NCBI GenBank assembly: GCA_041568335.1
Contig: JBFFZZ010000010.1
Span: forward strand, 1-25,294
Direction: 5' to 3'
Length of the DNA: 25,294 nucleotides
Source: WVWW01 sp041568335
GTDB taxonomy: Bacteria; Acidobacteriota; Polarisedimenticolia; Polarisedimenticolales; Polarisedimenticolaceae
Below, piece after piece: positions 1-9,476 of this stretch (positions are counted from its first letter, which is position 1; every line of letters starts with the position of its first letter). A program made the translations under genes and the position numbers. The notes beneath the pieces are model-generated. The model was not told where the DNA came from and made no database searches. It worked only from the letters and a program-made list of their open reading frames with translations.

Positions 1-1024
<1,024 letters not shown>

Positions 1025-1033
1025 GCGAGACTC

Positions 1034-2314
1034 TCAGTCCATCTGTTTACGCAAAAAAGCCGGCACGTCCAAGTCGTCTTTCATCTTGCTGAAGTTGGGC
1101 GTGAAACCGTCGTCGTTCGAGTCCAGCTCGGGCGGGTTCGCCGCATCGTGGCGGGCAAACGCACCCATGCGATCGGCCGGCTGCTGGGCCAGTTGTTCCG
1201 GCATCGATGCGGGGTCCGCGAACGTCTGTTGGACGGGAGCCGTCACGACCTCCTGGTCGAACACCTCGGTGTGGCGCGCCACGGCGTGACGCACGTCGTC
1301 GCGCGGGAAACCGGTCGCGATCACGGTGACCTTGACGCCGCCCTTGGTGCCGCGGTCGATGACGGTCCCGAAAATGATGTTGGCGTCGGGGTCGGCCGCC
1401 TCCTGCACGATGGCGGCGGCCTCGCCGACCTCGTGCAGGGTCATGTCCTCGCCGCCGGACACGTTGATCAGCACACCGCGAGCACCGTGGATCGAAGCGT
1501 CCTCCAGCAGCGGCGAGGAGATCGCGCGTTGCGCCGCTTCCATCGCGCGGTGCTCACCCTCGGCCGTCCCGGTGCCCATCAACGCCATGCCCATCCCGGC
1601 CATCACGGACTTGACGTCGGCGAAGTCCAGGTTGATCTCGCCGGGCACCGTGATCAGATCCGAGATGCCCTGCACCGCCTGCCGCAGGATGTCGTCCGCC
1701 ATCATGAACGCCTCGTTCAGCGGCGTCGCGCGCTCGACCGTGTGCAGCAGCTTGTCGTTGGGGATCGTGATCACCGTGTCGACCACCTCCCGCAACGCGG
1801 CCAGGCCCTCGACCGCCTGAATGTGGCGTCGGCGCCCTTCGAAACCGAACGGCGTCGTGACCACCGCGACCACCAGCGCGCCCATCTCGCGCGCAAGGTT
1901 GGCGATGATCGGTGTCGCTCCGGTGCCGGTTCCGCCTCCCAGACCGGTGGTCACGAAGACCATGTCGGCGCCGTTCAAGACGTCGATGACGGTCTCGGTG
2001 TCCTCCAGGGCCGCCGAGCGGCCGATCTCCGGGTTGCCGCCCGCGCCCAGTCCCTTGGTGAGCTTGGCCCCGAGCTGCAGCTTGACCGGCGCCTTGTTGT
2101 TCTGGAGCGCCTGGCAGTCGGTATTGGCGGTCAGAAACTGCACGCCCTCCACCTTGGAGGAAATCATGCGGTTGACCGCATTGCCGCCTCCTCCGCCGAT
2201 GCCGATCACCTTGATGACGGCGGAGCCGGATCGCGCGTCCTCCAGTTCAAGCCGCGCCGGCCGTGTCCTGCCTTTGCCGGCTTTCTTCTTTTTCCCATCG
2301 TCCATCGTGATCAT
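1034..2314 (-). CDS. ftsZ: Cell division protein FtsZ
   Basis: Tubulin-like GTPase that polymerises into the Z-ring at mid-cell and recruits the divisome. With ATG 2314 it has 426 residues, a normal length. The nucleotide-binding tubulin signature GGGTGTG is at 126-132, and the T7 synergy loop NLDFADVKSVM, which completes the GTPase site of the adjoining subunit, is at 228-238. A variable linker (about 343-412) leads to the conserved C-terminal peptide DDLDVPAFLRKQMD (413-426), the expected binding site for FtsA. The N-terminus has a lysine/arginine-rich extension before the core starts near residue 33. The start is ambiguous: TTG 2326 adds four residues and follows AAGGAA closely, while ATG 2314 follows GGGGGA. 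I prefer the ATG. It lies 42 bp after ftsA and 9 bp before the GGDEF gene. Confidence 0.97.
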   Translation of the reverse strand: MITMDDGKKKKAGKGRTRPARLELEDARSGSAVIKVIGIGGGGGNAVNRMISSKVEGVQFLTANTDCQALQNNKAPVKLQLGAKLTKGLGAGGNPEIGRSAALEDTETVIDVLNGADMVFVTTGLGGGTGTGATPIIANLAREMGALVVAVVTTPFGFEGRRRHIQAVEGLAALREVVDTVITIPNDKLLHTVERATPLNEAFMMADDILRQAVQGISDLITVPGEINLDFADVKSVMAGMGMALMGTGTAEGEHRAMEAAQRAISSPLLEDASIHGARGVLINVSGGEDMTLHEVGEAAAIVQEAADPDANIIFGTVIDRGTKGGVKVTVIATGFPRDDVRHAVARHTEVFDQEVVTAPVQQTFADPASMPEQLAQQPADRMGAFARHDAANPPELDSNDDGFTPNFSKMKDDLDVPAFLRKQMD

Positions 2315-2356
2315 CTCGTCCCCCAACTGTTCCTTATCGCAGGAACGTAAAACCGA

Positions 2357-3604
2357 TCAAAACATCTCCGTCAACCACTGGCGGACACGGCCTCCCACCT
2401 TGCCGATGCCGCTCGTCTGCAGGGCCAGCGGAATCCGCCGCTTCGCGCCTTCATCCAGGTGCCGCGCTCCATACAACGCCAGGCCGATCGCGGCGGCATG
2501 CTGCGGTCCCGAGAACGGCTCGACCAGTCCGCCCGCGCCGCTCGGTTTCCCCAGCCGCACCGGCATGTCGAACACCTGTTCGGCCATCTCCGTCATGCCG
2601 GGCAACAGGCTGCCCCCGCCGGTCAAGACCACCCCGGCGTTGAGCATCTTGTCGAACCCGGCCCTCACGATCTCGTTGTGGAACAGCGTGAAGATCTCCT
2701 GCGCCCGGGGCTGGAGAATCTCCGCCATCACCTGATGGGAGAGCTGTCGAGACTTGCGCCCGCCGACCGTCGGCACCTCGATCACCGTGTTCTCTTGAAC
2801 CAGTGAGGCCAGCGCACATCCCTGACTCTTCTTGAGCCGCTCGGCATCGGGGATCGGCGTGCGCAGGCCCACGGCAAGGTCGTTGGTGAAATGGTCCCCT
2901 CCCACCGGCAGCACCGCGGTGAACCAGATGCTGCCTTTCTCGAAGATCGCCATGTCCGTCGTCCCGCCGCCGATGTCGATCAACGCGACCCCGAGGTCCT
3001 TCTCATCCTTGCTCAGCACGGCCTCCGCCACCGCGCACTGCTCGAGCACCGTGTCACGCACCTCGATCCCGGAACGGTTGGCGCAGCTGACCAGGTTCTG
3101 TACCGAGGTCGTCGCCGCCGTGATGATGTGCACGTTGGCCTCGAGCTTTGCGCCCACGAGACCGACGGGCGAGGCGATCCCGTGCTCGTCGTCGACCACG
3201 AACTCCTGCGGGAGCACGTGCAGGACCTCGCGATCCTGCGGGATGCTGACGGCGCGCGCGGCGTCCATGACACGCTTGACGTCGTCCGGAACGATCGTTC
3301 GATCGCGCCCCGCGACGGCAACGACGCCACGCGAGTTGAACGAGCGGATGTGGCCGCCGGCGATCCCGACAACCGCCGACTCGATGTTGAGGCCGGCCAT
3401 GAGCTCGGCTTCCTCGACCGCGGCCTTGACGGCGTGGACCGTCGCGTCGACGTTGACGACGACGCCCTTGCGTAAGCCGCGCGACGGGGCTTCGCCGAGA
3501 CCGACGATGTCCACCTGACCGCGCTCGTTGACCTCGCCAACCACACAGCAGATGTGCGTGGTGCCGATATCCAGCCCAACGGTGTAGTGTTCGCTCTTAG
3601 GCAT
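2357..3604 (-). CDS. ftsA: Cell division protein FtsA
   Basis: Actin-like ATPase that tethers FtsZ filaments to the inner membrane and recruits later divisome proteins. It has 415 residues from ATG 3604, chosen because AAGGTGG sits just upstream; an in-frame ATG at 3628 would add eight residues directly after the ftsQ stop without such a site. The actin-fold motifs are present: phosphate-1 GLDIGTTHICC (10-20), phosphate-2 DIGGGTTDMAIF (210-221) and the adenosine motif TGGGSLLPG (328-336). The FtsA-specific 1C subdomain lies between the first two. The last residues (GGRVRQWLTEMF, 404-415) form a short basic amphipathic helix typical of the membrane-targeting sequence. It lies between ftsQ (24 bp upstream) and ftsZ (42 bp downstream), the standard order. 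Confidence 0.97.
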   Translation of the reverse strand: MPKSEHYTVGLDIGTTHICCVVGEVNERGQVDIVGLGEAPSRGLRKGVVVNVDATVHAVKAAVEEAELMAGLNIESAVVGIAGGHIRSFNSRGVVAVAGRDRTIVPDDVKRVMDAARAVSIPQDREVLHVLPQEFVVDDEHGIASPVGLVGAKLEANVHIITAATTSVQNLVSCANRSGIEVRDTVLEQCAVAEAVLSKDEKDLGVALIDIGGGTTDMAIFEKGSIWFTAVLPVGGDHFTNDLAVGLRTPIPDAERLKKSQGCALASLVQENTVIEVPTVGGRKSRQLSHQVMAEILQPRAQEIFTLFHNEIVRAGFDKMLNAGVVLTGGGSLLPGMTEMAEQVFDMPVRLGKPSGAGGLVEPFSGPQHAAAIGLALYGARHLDEGAKRRIPLALQTSGIGKVGGRVRQWLTEMF

Positions 3605-3628
3605 GTTCCACCTTTTCCCGAAATACAT

Positions 3629-4462
3629 TCATGGACGCAATGGTTTGACGACGATGCGCTGCGACCAGCGCAGATCTACGTAATCAAGCTCGCCGGTGCG
3701 GTTGCCGATCGCCTGGCCCAGATCGAGCCAGCGATCGACGTTGCGTTCGATCCTCTCGGGATCGAGCAACAATCGCGGGCCGCCACCGACGGTCCGGACG
3801 GCGATATGAGTCGGCCTGGAGACGTTCAGCTCGGCGAGTCGCGTGGCGAATCGCGGCGCGCGCAGGTTGAGCCGTTCGATCATGAACACGCCGCGCCGCA
3901 ACGCGGCGATGAGCTCCCGGCCCTTCAGCCCGTCCAACCCGGTGATGACCGGAAGATCGTCGGCGCCGGTCCCGGTCAAACCGATCACGTAGCTCTCGCG
4001 GTCGACCAGGTGGGCGACACCCTCGATAAGGGCGACGGCGGTCGGACGCCGCTCGACGACACGAATACGGATGGTGCCCGGCAGCACACGTTTGACCGTC
4101 GCCGAGCGTACCCAAGGATCGAGCGCCGCGGCACGCTCGATCTCGTAGAGGTTCACCGAGAAGATGTTGCGGCCGGCATAGCGCCGGCGTAGCTGGGCTT
4201 CGATGCCGCTCACGGACGCGCGTTCCACGCGCTCGATACGAAACGTGTCGATCGCGAACTCCGGACCGCCGAGCAACTTCGACGAGGCCTCGATCGCCGC
4301 GTAGACGATGCCGCCGGCGATCAGCGCGTTGGCCAGGAGGATGCCCGACCAACCGATCAGCTTGCGCGTCAATCGTTGCTTACGGACCCGCTGGTTGGCC
4401 TTGCGACGCCAGTACTTCTGATCCATATCGGCGAGGATCGGCTTGCGTTTCCGTGTGGTCAT
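3629..4462 (-). CDS. ftsQ: Cell division protein FtsQ (POTRA domain)
   Basis: Bitopic inner-membrane protein that links early and late divisome components through FtsB/FtsL. It has 277 residues from ATG 4462, which overlaps the murC stop as ATGA and is preceded by GAGGG at suitable spacing. The cytoplasmic tail is strongly basic (about 1-34). One membrane segment lies at about 35-57. The periplasmic POTRA domain spans about 68-137 (IDTFRIERVE ... LPGTIRIRVVERRP), followed by the FtsQ beta domain to about residue 250. The frame stays open upstream to 4552, but that part is Arg/Gly-rich and overlaps murC, so it is not taken. Sequence conservation in this family is low; gene order makes the call secure. 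Confidence 0.93.
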   Translation of the reverse strand: MTTRKRKPILADMDQKYWRRKANQRVRKQRLTRKLIGWSGILLANALIAGGIVYAAIEASSKLLGGPEFAIDTFRIERVERASVSGIEAQLRRRYAGRNIFSVNLYEIERAAALDPWVRSATVKRVLPGTIRIRVVERRPTAVALIEGVAHLVDRESYVIGLTGTGADDLPVITGLDGLKGRELIAALRRGVFMIERLNLRAPRFATRLAELNVSRPTHIAVRTVGGGPRLLLDPERIERNVDRWLDLGQAIGNRTGELDYVDLRWSQRIVVKPLRP

Positions 4463-5880
4463 CGCGTCGCCCTCGCCGCCCTCGCGGACCTGGTCCCGCG
4501 TCGCCCCGGCCGGCGGCCGCCCTGCTTGACCAGGGCGTCTCCCGCGCGCCACACGTCGCCGGCGCCGAGCGTCAAGACGATCGAGCCGGGCTCGATCAGC
4601 TCGCGCAACCGAGCGGGCAGTTTTTTCTTGTCGGGTTCGTAGTGCACCGCGGGGTGCCCGCTGCGCCGGATGGCATCGGCCATCGTCGACCCGTCCACAC
4701 CGGGAACCGGCCGCTCACCGGCCGGGTAGATGTCCGTCACCAGAACGAGGTCGGCGAGACCGAACGAGCCGGCGAACTCCTGCAGCAACGCCTCGGTTCG
4801 CGAATAGCGGTGCGGCTGGAACGCCACGATGAGCTTGCCCTCGAACGCCGCGCGAACGGCCTCCAGAGTAGCCCGGATCTCCGTTGGGTGATGACCGTAG
4901 TCGTCGATCACGGTTGCGCCGCGGGCCTCGCCGCGCACCTGCAGTCGACGATCCACACCACGGAAGGCCTTCAGCGCGGCGACGATCGTGGTGAACGGAA
5001 CGTCCAGCTCCAGGCCGACCGCAAGCGCGGCCAGGCTGTTGGCGACGCTGTGACGACCCGGTTGTTGCAAGGCGACCCGGCCGAGCTCCTCGCCGAACGC
5101 CCGGGCGGTGTAGCGCGTGTTGAAGCCGTCGACCTCGATCTCCGCCGCACGCACGTCGGCGTCGTCGTTCTCGCCGTAGGTGATGACCTTACGGTCGATA
5201 TGCGGGAGGATCGCCCGGACGTGCTCGTCGTCGCCGCAGACGATCGCCGCGCCGTAAAACGGAACCCGTCCCAGGAACTCGGCGAAGGCCTTGCGGATAT
5301 CGTCGATCCCCGCGTAATGGTCCAAATGCTCGCGGTCGATGTTGGTAACCACGGCGATCGTCGGTTTCATCTTGAGGAAGGAACCATCGGACTCGTCCGC
5401 CTCGGCAACCATCATCTCGCCACGCCCGAGCTTGGCACCGGAGCGCAGCTTGCCGACGCGACCACCGATCACGACGGTGGGGTCGAGCTTGCCGCGCGTC
5501 AGCACCTCGGCGACCATCGCGGTGGTGGTCGTCTTGCCGTGCGCGCCGGCGATGGCCACGGCGTACTTCAGCCGCATCAGTTCCGCGAGCATCTCGGCAC
5601 GGGGGATGACCGGGATGTGCAACCGACGCGCCTCGACGACTTCAGGGTTGTCTTCCTTGACCGCCGACGAGATAACCACCACGTCTGCGTCGTGCACGTG
5701 TCCGGCGGAGTGACCCTTGTGCACCTTCGCACCGAGCTTCTTGAGCCGTCGGGTGGACGTGTTGGTCGCCAGGTCCGATCCCGACACGGGGTAACCAAGA
5801 TTGACAAGGACCTCGGCGATGCCACTCATGCCGGAGCCGCCGATCCCGACGAGGTGCATGCGTCTGGCCTTACGAAACAC
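4459..5880 (-). CDS. murC: UDP-N-acetylmuramate--L-alanine ligase MurC
   Basis: Cytoplasmic ATP-dependent ligase that adds L-alanine to UDP-MurNAc, the first amino acid of the peptidoglycan stem. It has 473 residues from a GTG at 5880. The N-terminal UDP-binding Rossmann motif is HLVGIGGSGMSGIAEVL (9-25), the ATP loop GAHGKTTTT is at 112-120, and the C-terminal domain carries DDYGHHPTEIRATL. I chose GTG 5880 because AGGAG lies six bases before it and because the methionine at 5859 (MHLVGIG) would clip the first strand. The gene overlaps murG by 11 bp and ftsQ by 4 bp. The usual next genes, murB and ddl, are missing here. Confidence 0.96.
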   Translation of the reverse strand: MFRKARRMHLVGIGGSGMSGIAEVLVNLGYPVSGSDLATNTSTRRLKKLGAKVHKGHSAGHVHDADVVVISSAVKEDNPEVVEARRLHIPVIPRAEMLAELMRLKYAVAIAGAHGKTTTTAMVAEVLTRGKLDPTVVIGGRVGKLRSGAKLGRGEMMVAEADESDGSFLKMKPTIAVVTNIDREHLDHYAGIDDIRKAFAEFLGRVPFYGAAIVCGDDEHVRAILPHIDRKVITYGENDDADVRAAEIEVDGFNTRYTARAFGEELGRVALQQPGRHSVANSLAALAVGLELDVPFTTIVAALKAFRGVDRRLQVRGEARGATVIDDYGHHPTEIRATLEAVRAAFEGKLIVAFQPHRYSRTEALLQEFAGSFGLADLVLVTDIYPAGERPVPGVDGSTMADAIRRSGHPAVHYEPDKKKLPARLRELIEPGSIVLTLGAGDVWRAGDALVKQGGRRPGRRGTRSARAARATR

Positions 5881-6982
5881 CGGCGTCTCCTTTGCGGTCC
5901 AGGAGTCCGCGGGCGATGGCGACGATGTCGCGCGTGGCATCGGGCGTGCCGAGCCGGCGAGCGCACGCGCCCATCCGGCGCAGCACTTCGCGATCGGCAA
6001 GTAGTTCCTCGAGAACTCCCACGAGACGGCCGTCGTCGAGCTCGGCATCCGTCACGACGCGGGCGGCACCCACCCTGGCGATGGTTTCGGCGTTGTGCCG
6101 TTGGTGGTCGTCCGCCGCATGAGGGTAGGGAATGAGAATGGCCGGTCGGCCTGCGGCGGTCAGTTCGGCCAGGGTGGACGCCCCGGCGCGACAGACAACG
6201 AGATCGGCGGCGGCCAGTCTCGCGGGCATGTCATCGAGAAACACGTGAACCTCGTACAGACCTTCGGGGTAGGCGCGCACCGCTTCGCGGACCGCATCCG
6301 CGTCGGCTTCGCCACACTGATGGACGATCCGCGGTGCCGGATCGAGACCGGCGAGTTCGGGCACGATCGCGCTCATCGCGCGATTGATGGAGTGGGCGCC
6401 ACGGCTGCCACCGAACACGAGGAGCGAAAGGCGCGAGTCGAGCGGCGGCGGCGCGGTTTCGAAGAATTCGGCCCGGACGGGGTTGCCCGTGACGATCCCG
6501 ATACCGCCCAAACGTTCGCGCGCGTCCTCCGAAGGCAGGCAGACGGCATCGACGCGCGACGCCAACCAACGGTTGGTCGCGCCCGGAAAATGATTCTGCT
6601 CCAGCACCATCGTCTTCATGCCCGTCCAGGTCGCGGCCAGGACCGCCGGTCCCGATGCATAGCCCCCGACGCCGACCACGAGGTCCGGCCGGTGGCGTCG
6701 CATCCAGAAAGAACAGCGCAATACGGCTCTCGCGGCGGCGAATGCCGCGCCGAGCTTCGCGAACGCGCCGCGACCCTTGATCCCCGACACACGCAGCGAA
6801 ACCAACGGGTAACCGGCGCGTGGGACCAGTCGTTGCTCGATCCCACGCTCGGCGCCGATGAACGTGATCGCCGTCGACTCTCCGAGCTCGTCGCGCAGCG
6901 CGGCGGCGACCACGAGCGCAGGGTACAGGTGACCCCCCGTCCCGCCGCCGGCAAACACGATCTTGTATCCATCACCATCCAC
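5870..6982 (-). CDS. murG: MurG, lipid II-forming GlcNAc transferase
   Basis: Peripheral inner-membrane GT28 glycosyltransferase that adds GlcNAc from UDP-GlcNAc to lipid I, producing lipid II. The N-terminal G-loop is FAGGGTGGHLYPAL; other family motifs are VGVGGYASGP, LEQNHFPGATN, GNPVR, the second G-loop FGGSRGAHSIN, the sugar-nucleotide motif RAGASTLAEL, and PYPHAADDHQ near the C-terminus. I prefer GTG 6982, which starts right after the ftsW stop (TGATGTG) and gives 370 residues with a normal N-terminus. ATG 7006 inside ftsW adds eight residues and is an alternative. Neither has a clear ribosome binding site, which suggests coupling to ftsW translation. Confidence 0.95.
   Translation of the reverse strand: MDGDGYKIVFAGGGTGGHLYPALVVAAALRDELGESTAITFIGAERGIEQRLVPRAGYPLVSLRVSGIKGRGAFAKLGAAFAAARAVLRCSFWMRRHRPDLVVGVGGYASGPAVLAATWTGMKTMVLEQNHFPGATNRWLASRVDAVCLPSEDARERLGGIGIVTGNPVRAEFFETAPPPLDSRLSLLVFGGSRGAHSINRAMSAIVPELAGLDPAPRIVHQCGEADADAVREAVRAYPEGLYEVHVFLDDMPARLAAADLVVCRAGASTLAELTAAGRPAILIPYPHAADDHQRHNAETIARVGAARVVTDAELDDGRLVGVLEELLADREVLRRMGACARRLGTPDATRDIVAIARGLLDRKGDAGVS
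5881..5891 (-). promoter_or_regulatory. murC: Ribosome binding site that fixes the GTG start of murC
   Basis: AGGAG (5891-5887 on the minus strand, within AAAGGAGA) lies six bases before GTG 5880, inside the 3' end of murG. It supports the GTG over the internal ATG at 5859. Confidence 0.75.
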
Positions 6983-6983
6983 A

Positions 6984-8075
6984 TCAATTCGAATGCTGCG
7001 AAACATTGAGCAACAGACCGACGCCGGTCATCGAAACGACCAGCGACGAGCCGCCATAGCTCACCATCGGTAACGACAGTCCCTTTGTCGGCAGCAGGCC
7101 GACGCACACGCCCATGTGCACGAACGCCTGGATGACGATCAGCAGCGTCACGCCGAGCGCCAGGTAAAAACCGAAACGGTCGGGCGCGCGCCAGGCCGCG
7201 CGGATCCCGCGCCAGAAGATCAGCATGAACGTCAGCAGCAGCCCGATCGTGCCCAGCAGCCCGAGCTCTTCGCCGATCACCGAGTAGATGAAGTCGGTGT
7301 GCGCGCCGAAGATATAGAACGCTTTCTGCTGGCCCTGGCCCAACCCTTGGCCGGTGAGGCCGCCGCTGCCGATCGCGATCAACGATTGGTTGAGCTGGAA
7401 GTTCGAACCGAGAAGCTCGGTGCCGGGATTCAGGAAAGCCTTGATCCGCGTCAGCCGGTAGGGCTCGGCGACGATCGCGGCGAGCACACCGAGGACGCCG
7501 ACCGCGGTGGTCCCGGCGATCCAGCGCCAGCTCAAGCCCGCGACGAAGATCATGACGAACGCTGTGGTACCGATGATCAGCGCGGCTCCCAGATCCGGTT
7601 CGATCACGACGAGCCCGCAGATCGGTCCCACGGCGAGCATCGTGGGCAGGCTGACCGCCTGGAACTCGTTGACGCGCTCATCCTTGCGCGACAGCATCCA
7701 GGCCAGGAACAGCACGACGGTGAGCTTGGCGATCTCGGAGGGTTGGATCTGGATCGGACCCGCGAACAGCCAGCGATGCGCCCCTCCTCGGGCCGGCATC
7801 GCCAGGACGAGGACCAGCGCGGCCAGTGTGACCGACACCGATCCGAGAACCAGTGCGCGATTGGAGAGCTTCTGGTACGGGAAGGACAACGCCGCGAACA
7901 ACCCGGCGAACCCCGCGAACAGGAAGATCAGGTGCTTGATCAGGTAGCCGCTCGCGGACTCGAGCGACGTCATCGCCTCGTAGGTCGACGCGCTGCCCAC
8001 CATGAACAGGCCGAACACCGCCAGCGCTCCGACGGCAAAGAACAACCAGCGATCGAACACCATTCGCTTAGGCAT
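6984..8075 (-). CDS. ftsW: FtsW, septal peptidoglycan glycosyltransferase (SEDS family)
   Basis: Multi-pass inner-membrane SEDS protein that polymerises lipid II at the septum together with the FtsI transpeptidase. It has 363 residues from ATG 8075, which overlaps the murD stop by 8 bp and has GGAG upstream at good spacing. About ten hydrophobic segments are visible. Family signatures are GGAHRWL, QPSEIAKL, HTDFIYSVIGEELGLLG and PTKGLSLPMVSYGGSS; the Asp in HTDF corresponds to the essential SEDS aspartate. Location between murD and murG in the dcw cluster favours FtsW over the elongation paralogue RodA. The longer open frame upstream (to 8288) is shadow translation of murD. Confidence 0.96.
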   Translation of the reverse strand: MPKRMVFDRWLFFAVGALAVFGLFMVGSASTYEAMTSLESASGYLIKHLIFLFAGFAGLFAALSFPYQKLSNRALVLGSVSVTLAALVLVLAMPARGGAHRWLFAGPIQIQPSEIAKLTVVLFLAWMLSRKDERVNEFQAVSLPTMLAVGPICGLVVIEPDLGAALIIGTTAFVMIFVAGLSWRWIAGTTAVGVLGVLAAIVAEPYRLTRIKAFLNPGTELLGSNFQLNQSLIAIGSGGLTGQGLGQGQQKAFYIFGAHTDFIYSVIGEELGLLGTIGLLLTFMLIFWRGIRAAWRAPDRFGFYLALGVTLLIVIQAFVHMGVCVGLLPTKGLSLPMVSYGGSSLVVSMTGVGLLLNVSQHSN

Positions 8076-9462
8076 GCGAGTCTCCGAGCGCGCGGACGGC
8101 ACGCCGGAACGTTTCGCCACGGTGTTCGAAACTCTCGAACTGATCGAACGAAGCGCAGCCCGGAGAGAGAAGCACCACGTCGCCACTTTCTGCGGCTTCC
8201 AGCGCCGTCGCGACGGCACTCTCCAGGTCGCCGCACTCCGTCGTCTTGCAGGCCCCGGCGAAACGGCGGGCCAGGGGTGCCGGATCACTCCCGATCACGT
8301 AGACGGCTCGCGCCCGCCCGCCAACGTGCTCGATGAGGGAGTCCCAGTCGCCGCCCTTGTCCTTACCGCCCACGATCAGGTGAATCGTGCCGGCCTCGAA
8401 CGCCCCCAGGGCCGGTAGCGTCGCGGCGGGGTTGGTCGCCTTCGAGTCGTTGTAGAACGCGACGCCACGGATCTCGGCGACGTGCTCCAGCCGGTGCGGC
8501 AGCGGCTCGAACGAGCTCAGTACCGCGTCGATCGCATCGACCGGGGCTCCGACCAAGCGCGCGGCCAGCGCAGCGGCCAGCCCGTTCGACAGGTTGTGCG
8601 TCCCGGGAAGCGAGAGCGCGTCGACACTCAGCAGTTTTTCTTCACCCGAATCCGTACGCAGGACCAGCCTGCCGTCGCGCACGAAGCCACCTTTCGAAAC
8701 CTCCCGGGTGGTCGAGATCCGGTGCAGCCCGGTGCGGACGGCGGACTCGAAGCGCGCGGATGCGACATCGTCGGCGTTGAGCACCGCCCGATCGTCCTCC
8801 TTCTGATTCTCGAAGATCCGCGCCTTGGCCGCGGCGTAGGCGTCCAGGTTCTCGTGACGGTCCAGGTGATCGGCGGAGAGGTTGAGCAAAACCGCGACGA
8901 ACGGCCGGAACGTCTCGATGGTCTCGAGCTGGAACGACGACAGCTCGAGCGCGTGCACGGCATCCGCCGCATCGTGGTCGAGCAAGCCGGCGAGCGGCGT
9001 ATCGAGGTTGCCGCCGGTACCGCCGCCGATCCCCGCGCTACGCAGGATCGCGCCGGTCATCGCCGTCACCGTGGACTTGCCGTTGCTGCCCGTGATCCCA
9101 ACGATGCGCCCACGCGTGAACCGCGCGGCGAGCTCGACCTCGCCCCAGACCGGGACCGACAGATCACGAGCCGCGCGCACCACGTCGATGTCGAGCGGCA
9201 CACCCGGGCTGAGCACCAGCAGATCCGCGTCTTGCGCCAGCGACGCCGGATGACCGCCGGGATGGAGCCGCACCCCGACACCGGCCAGGTCGCGTGCTTC
9301 CTGGTTCAACTCCGCCGCCTGACGCCGGTCCGCGAGCGTGACCCGGGCGCCATGCTCGAGCGCCAGCAGCGCCGCCGCCCGCCCGCTCTTGCCCGCCCCG
9401 AGCACGAGCACACGGGACCCGTCGAGATCGGGGAACGGTGCGGCGAACCGGGTTGCTGTCAT
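8068..9462 (-). CDS. murD: UDP-N-acetylmuramoyl-L-alanine--D-glutamate ligase MurD
   Basis: Cytoplasmic ATP-dependent ligase that adds D-glutamate to UDP-MurNAc-L-Ala. It has 464 residues from ATG 9462. The N-terminal Rossmann-like motif is VLVLGAGKSGRAAALL (from residue 18) and the ATP loop GITGSNGKST is at 122-131. AAAKARIF contains the lysine expected to be carbamylated, and YNDSKATNP in the C-terminal part is typical of MurD. ATG 9462 has AGGAAG five bases upstream; ATG 9480, which overlaps the mraY stop as ATGA, has no visible ribosome binding site and would add six residues. Either start is compatible with the family. Confidence 0.96.
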   Translation of the reverse strand: MTATRFAAPFPDLDGSRVLVLGAGKSGRAAALLALEHGARVTLADRRQAAELNQEARDLAGVGVRLHPGGHPASLAQDADLLVLSPGVPLDIDVVRAARDLSVPVWGEVELAARFTRGRIVGITGSNGKSTVTAMTGAILRSAGIGGGTGGNLDTPLAGLLDHDAADAVHALELSSFQLETIETFRPFVAVLLNLSADHLDRHENLDAYAAAKARIFENQKEDDRAVLNADDVASARFESAVRTGLHRISTTREVSKGGFVRDGRLVLRTDSGEEKLLSVDALSLPGTHNLSNGLAAALAARLVGAPVDAIDAVLSSFEPLPHRLEHVAEIRGVAFYNDSKATNPAATLPALGAFEAGTIHLIVGGKDKGGDWDSLIEHVGGRARAVYVIGSDPAPLARRFAGACKTTECGDLESAVATALEAAESGDVVLLSPGCASFDQFESFEHRGETFRRAVRALGDSHA

Positions 9463-9473
9463 CGTGACTTCCT
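9463..9473 (-). promoter_or_regulatory. murD: Ribosome binding site favouring ATG 9462 of murD
   Basis: AGGAAG (9473-9468 on the minus strand) lies five bases before ATG 9462, whereas the overlapping ATGA start at 9480 has no such site. This decides the start moderately. Confidence 0.6.
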
Positions 9474-9476
9474 GAC

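Noticed and set aside
5881..6048. N-terminal extension of the murC frame inside murG
   Set aside because: It is Ser/Arg/Pro-rich shadow translation of murG; GTG 5880 has a strong ribosome binding site and starts at the family N-terminus.
4453..6135. 560-codon plus-strand open frame opposite murC
   Set aside because: Shadow of murC; the same low-information composition and no supporting ribosome binding site or family motif.
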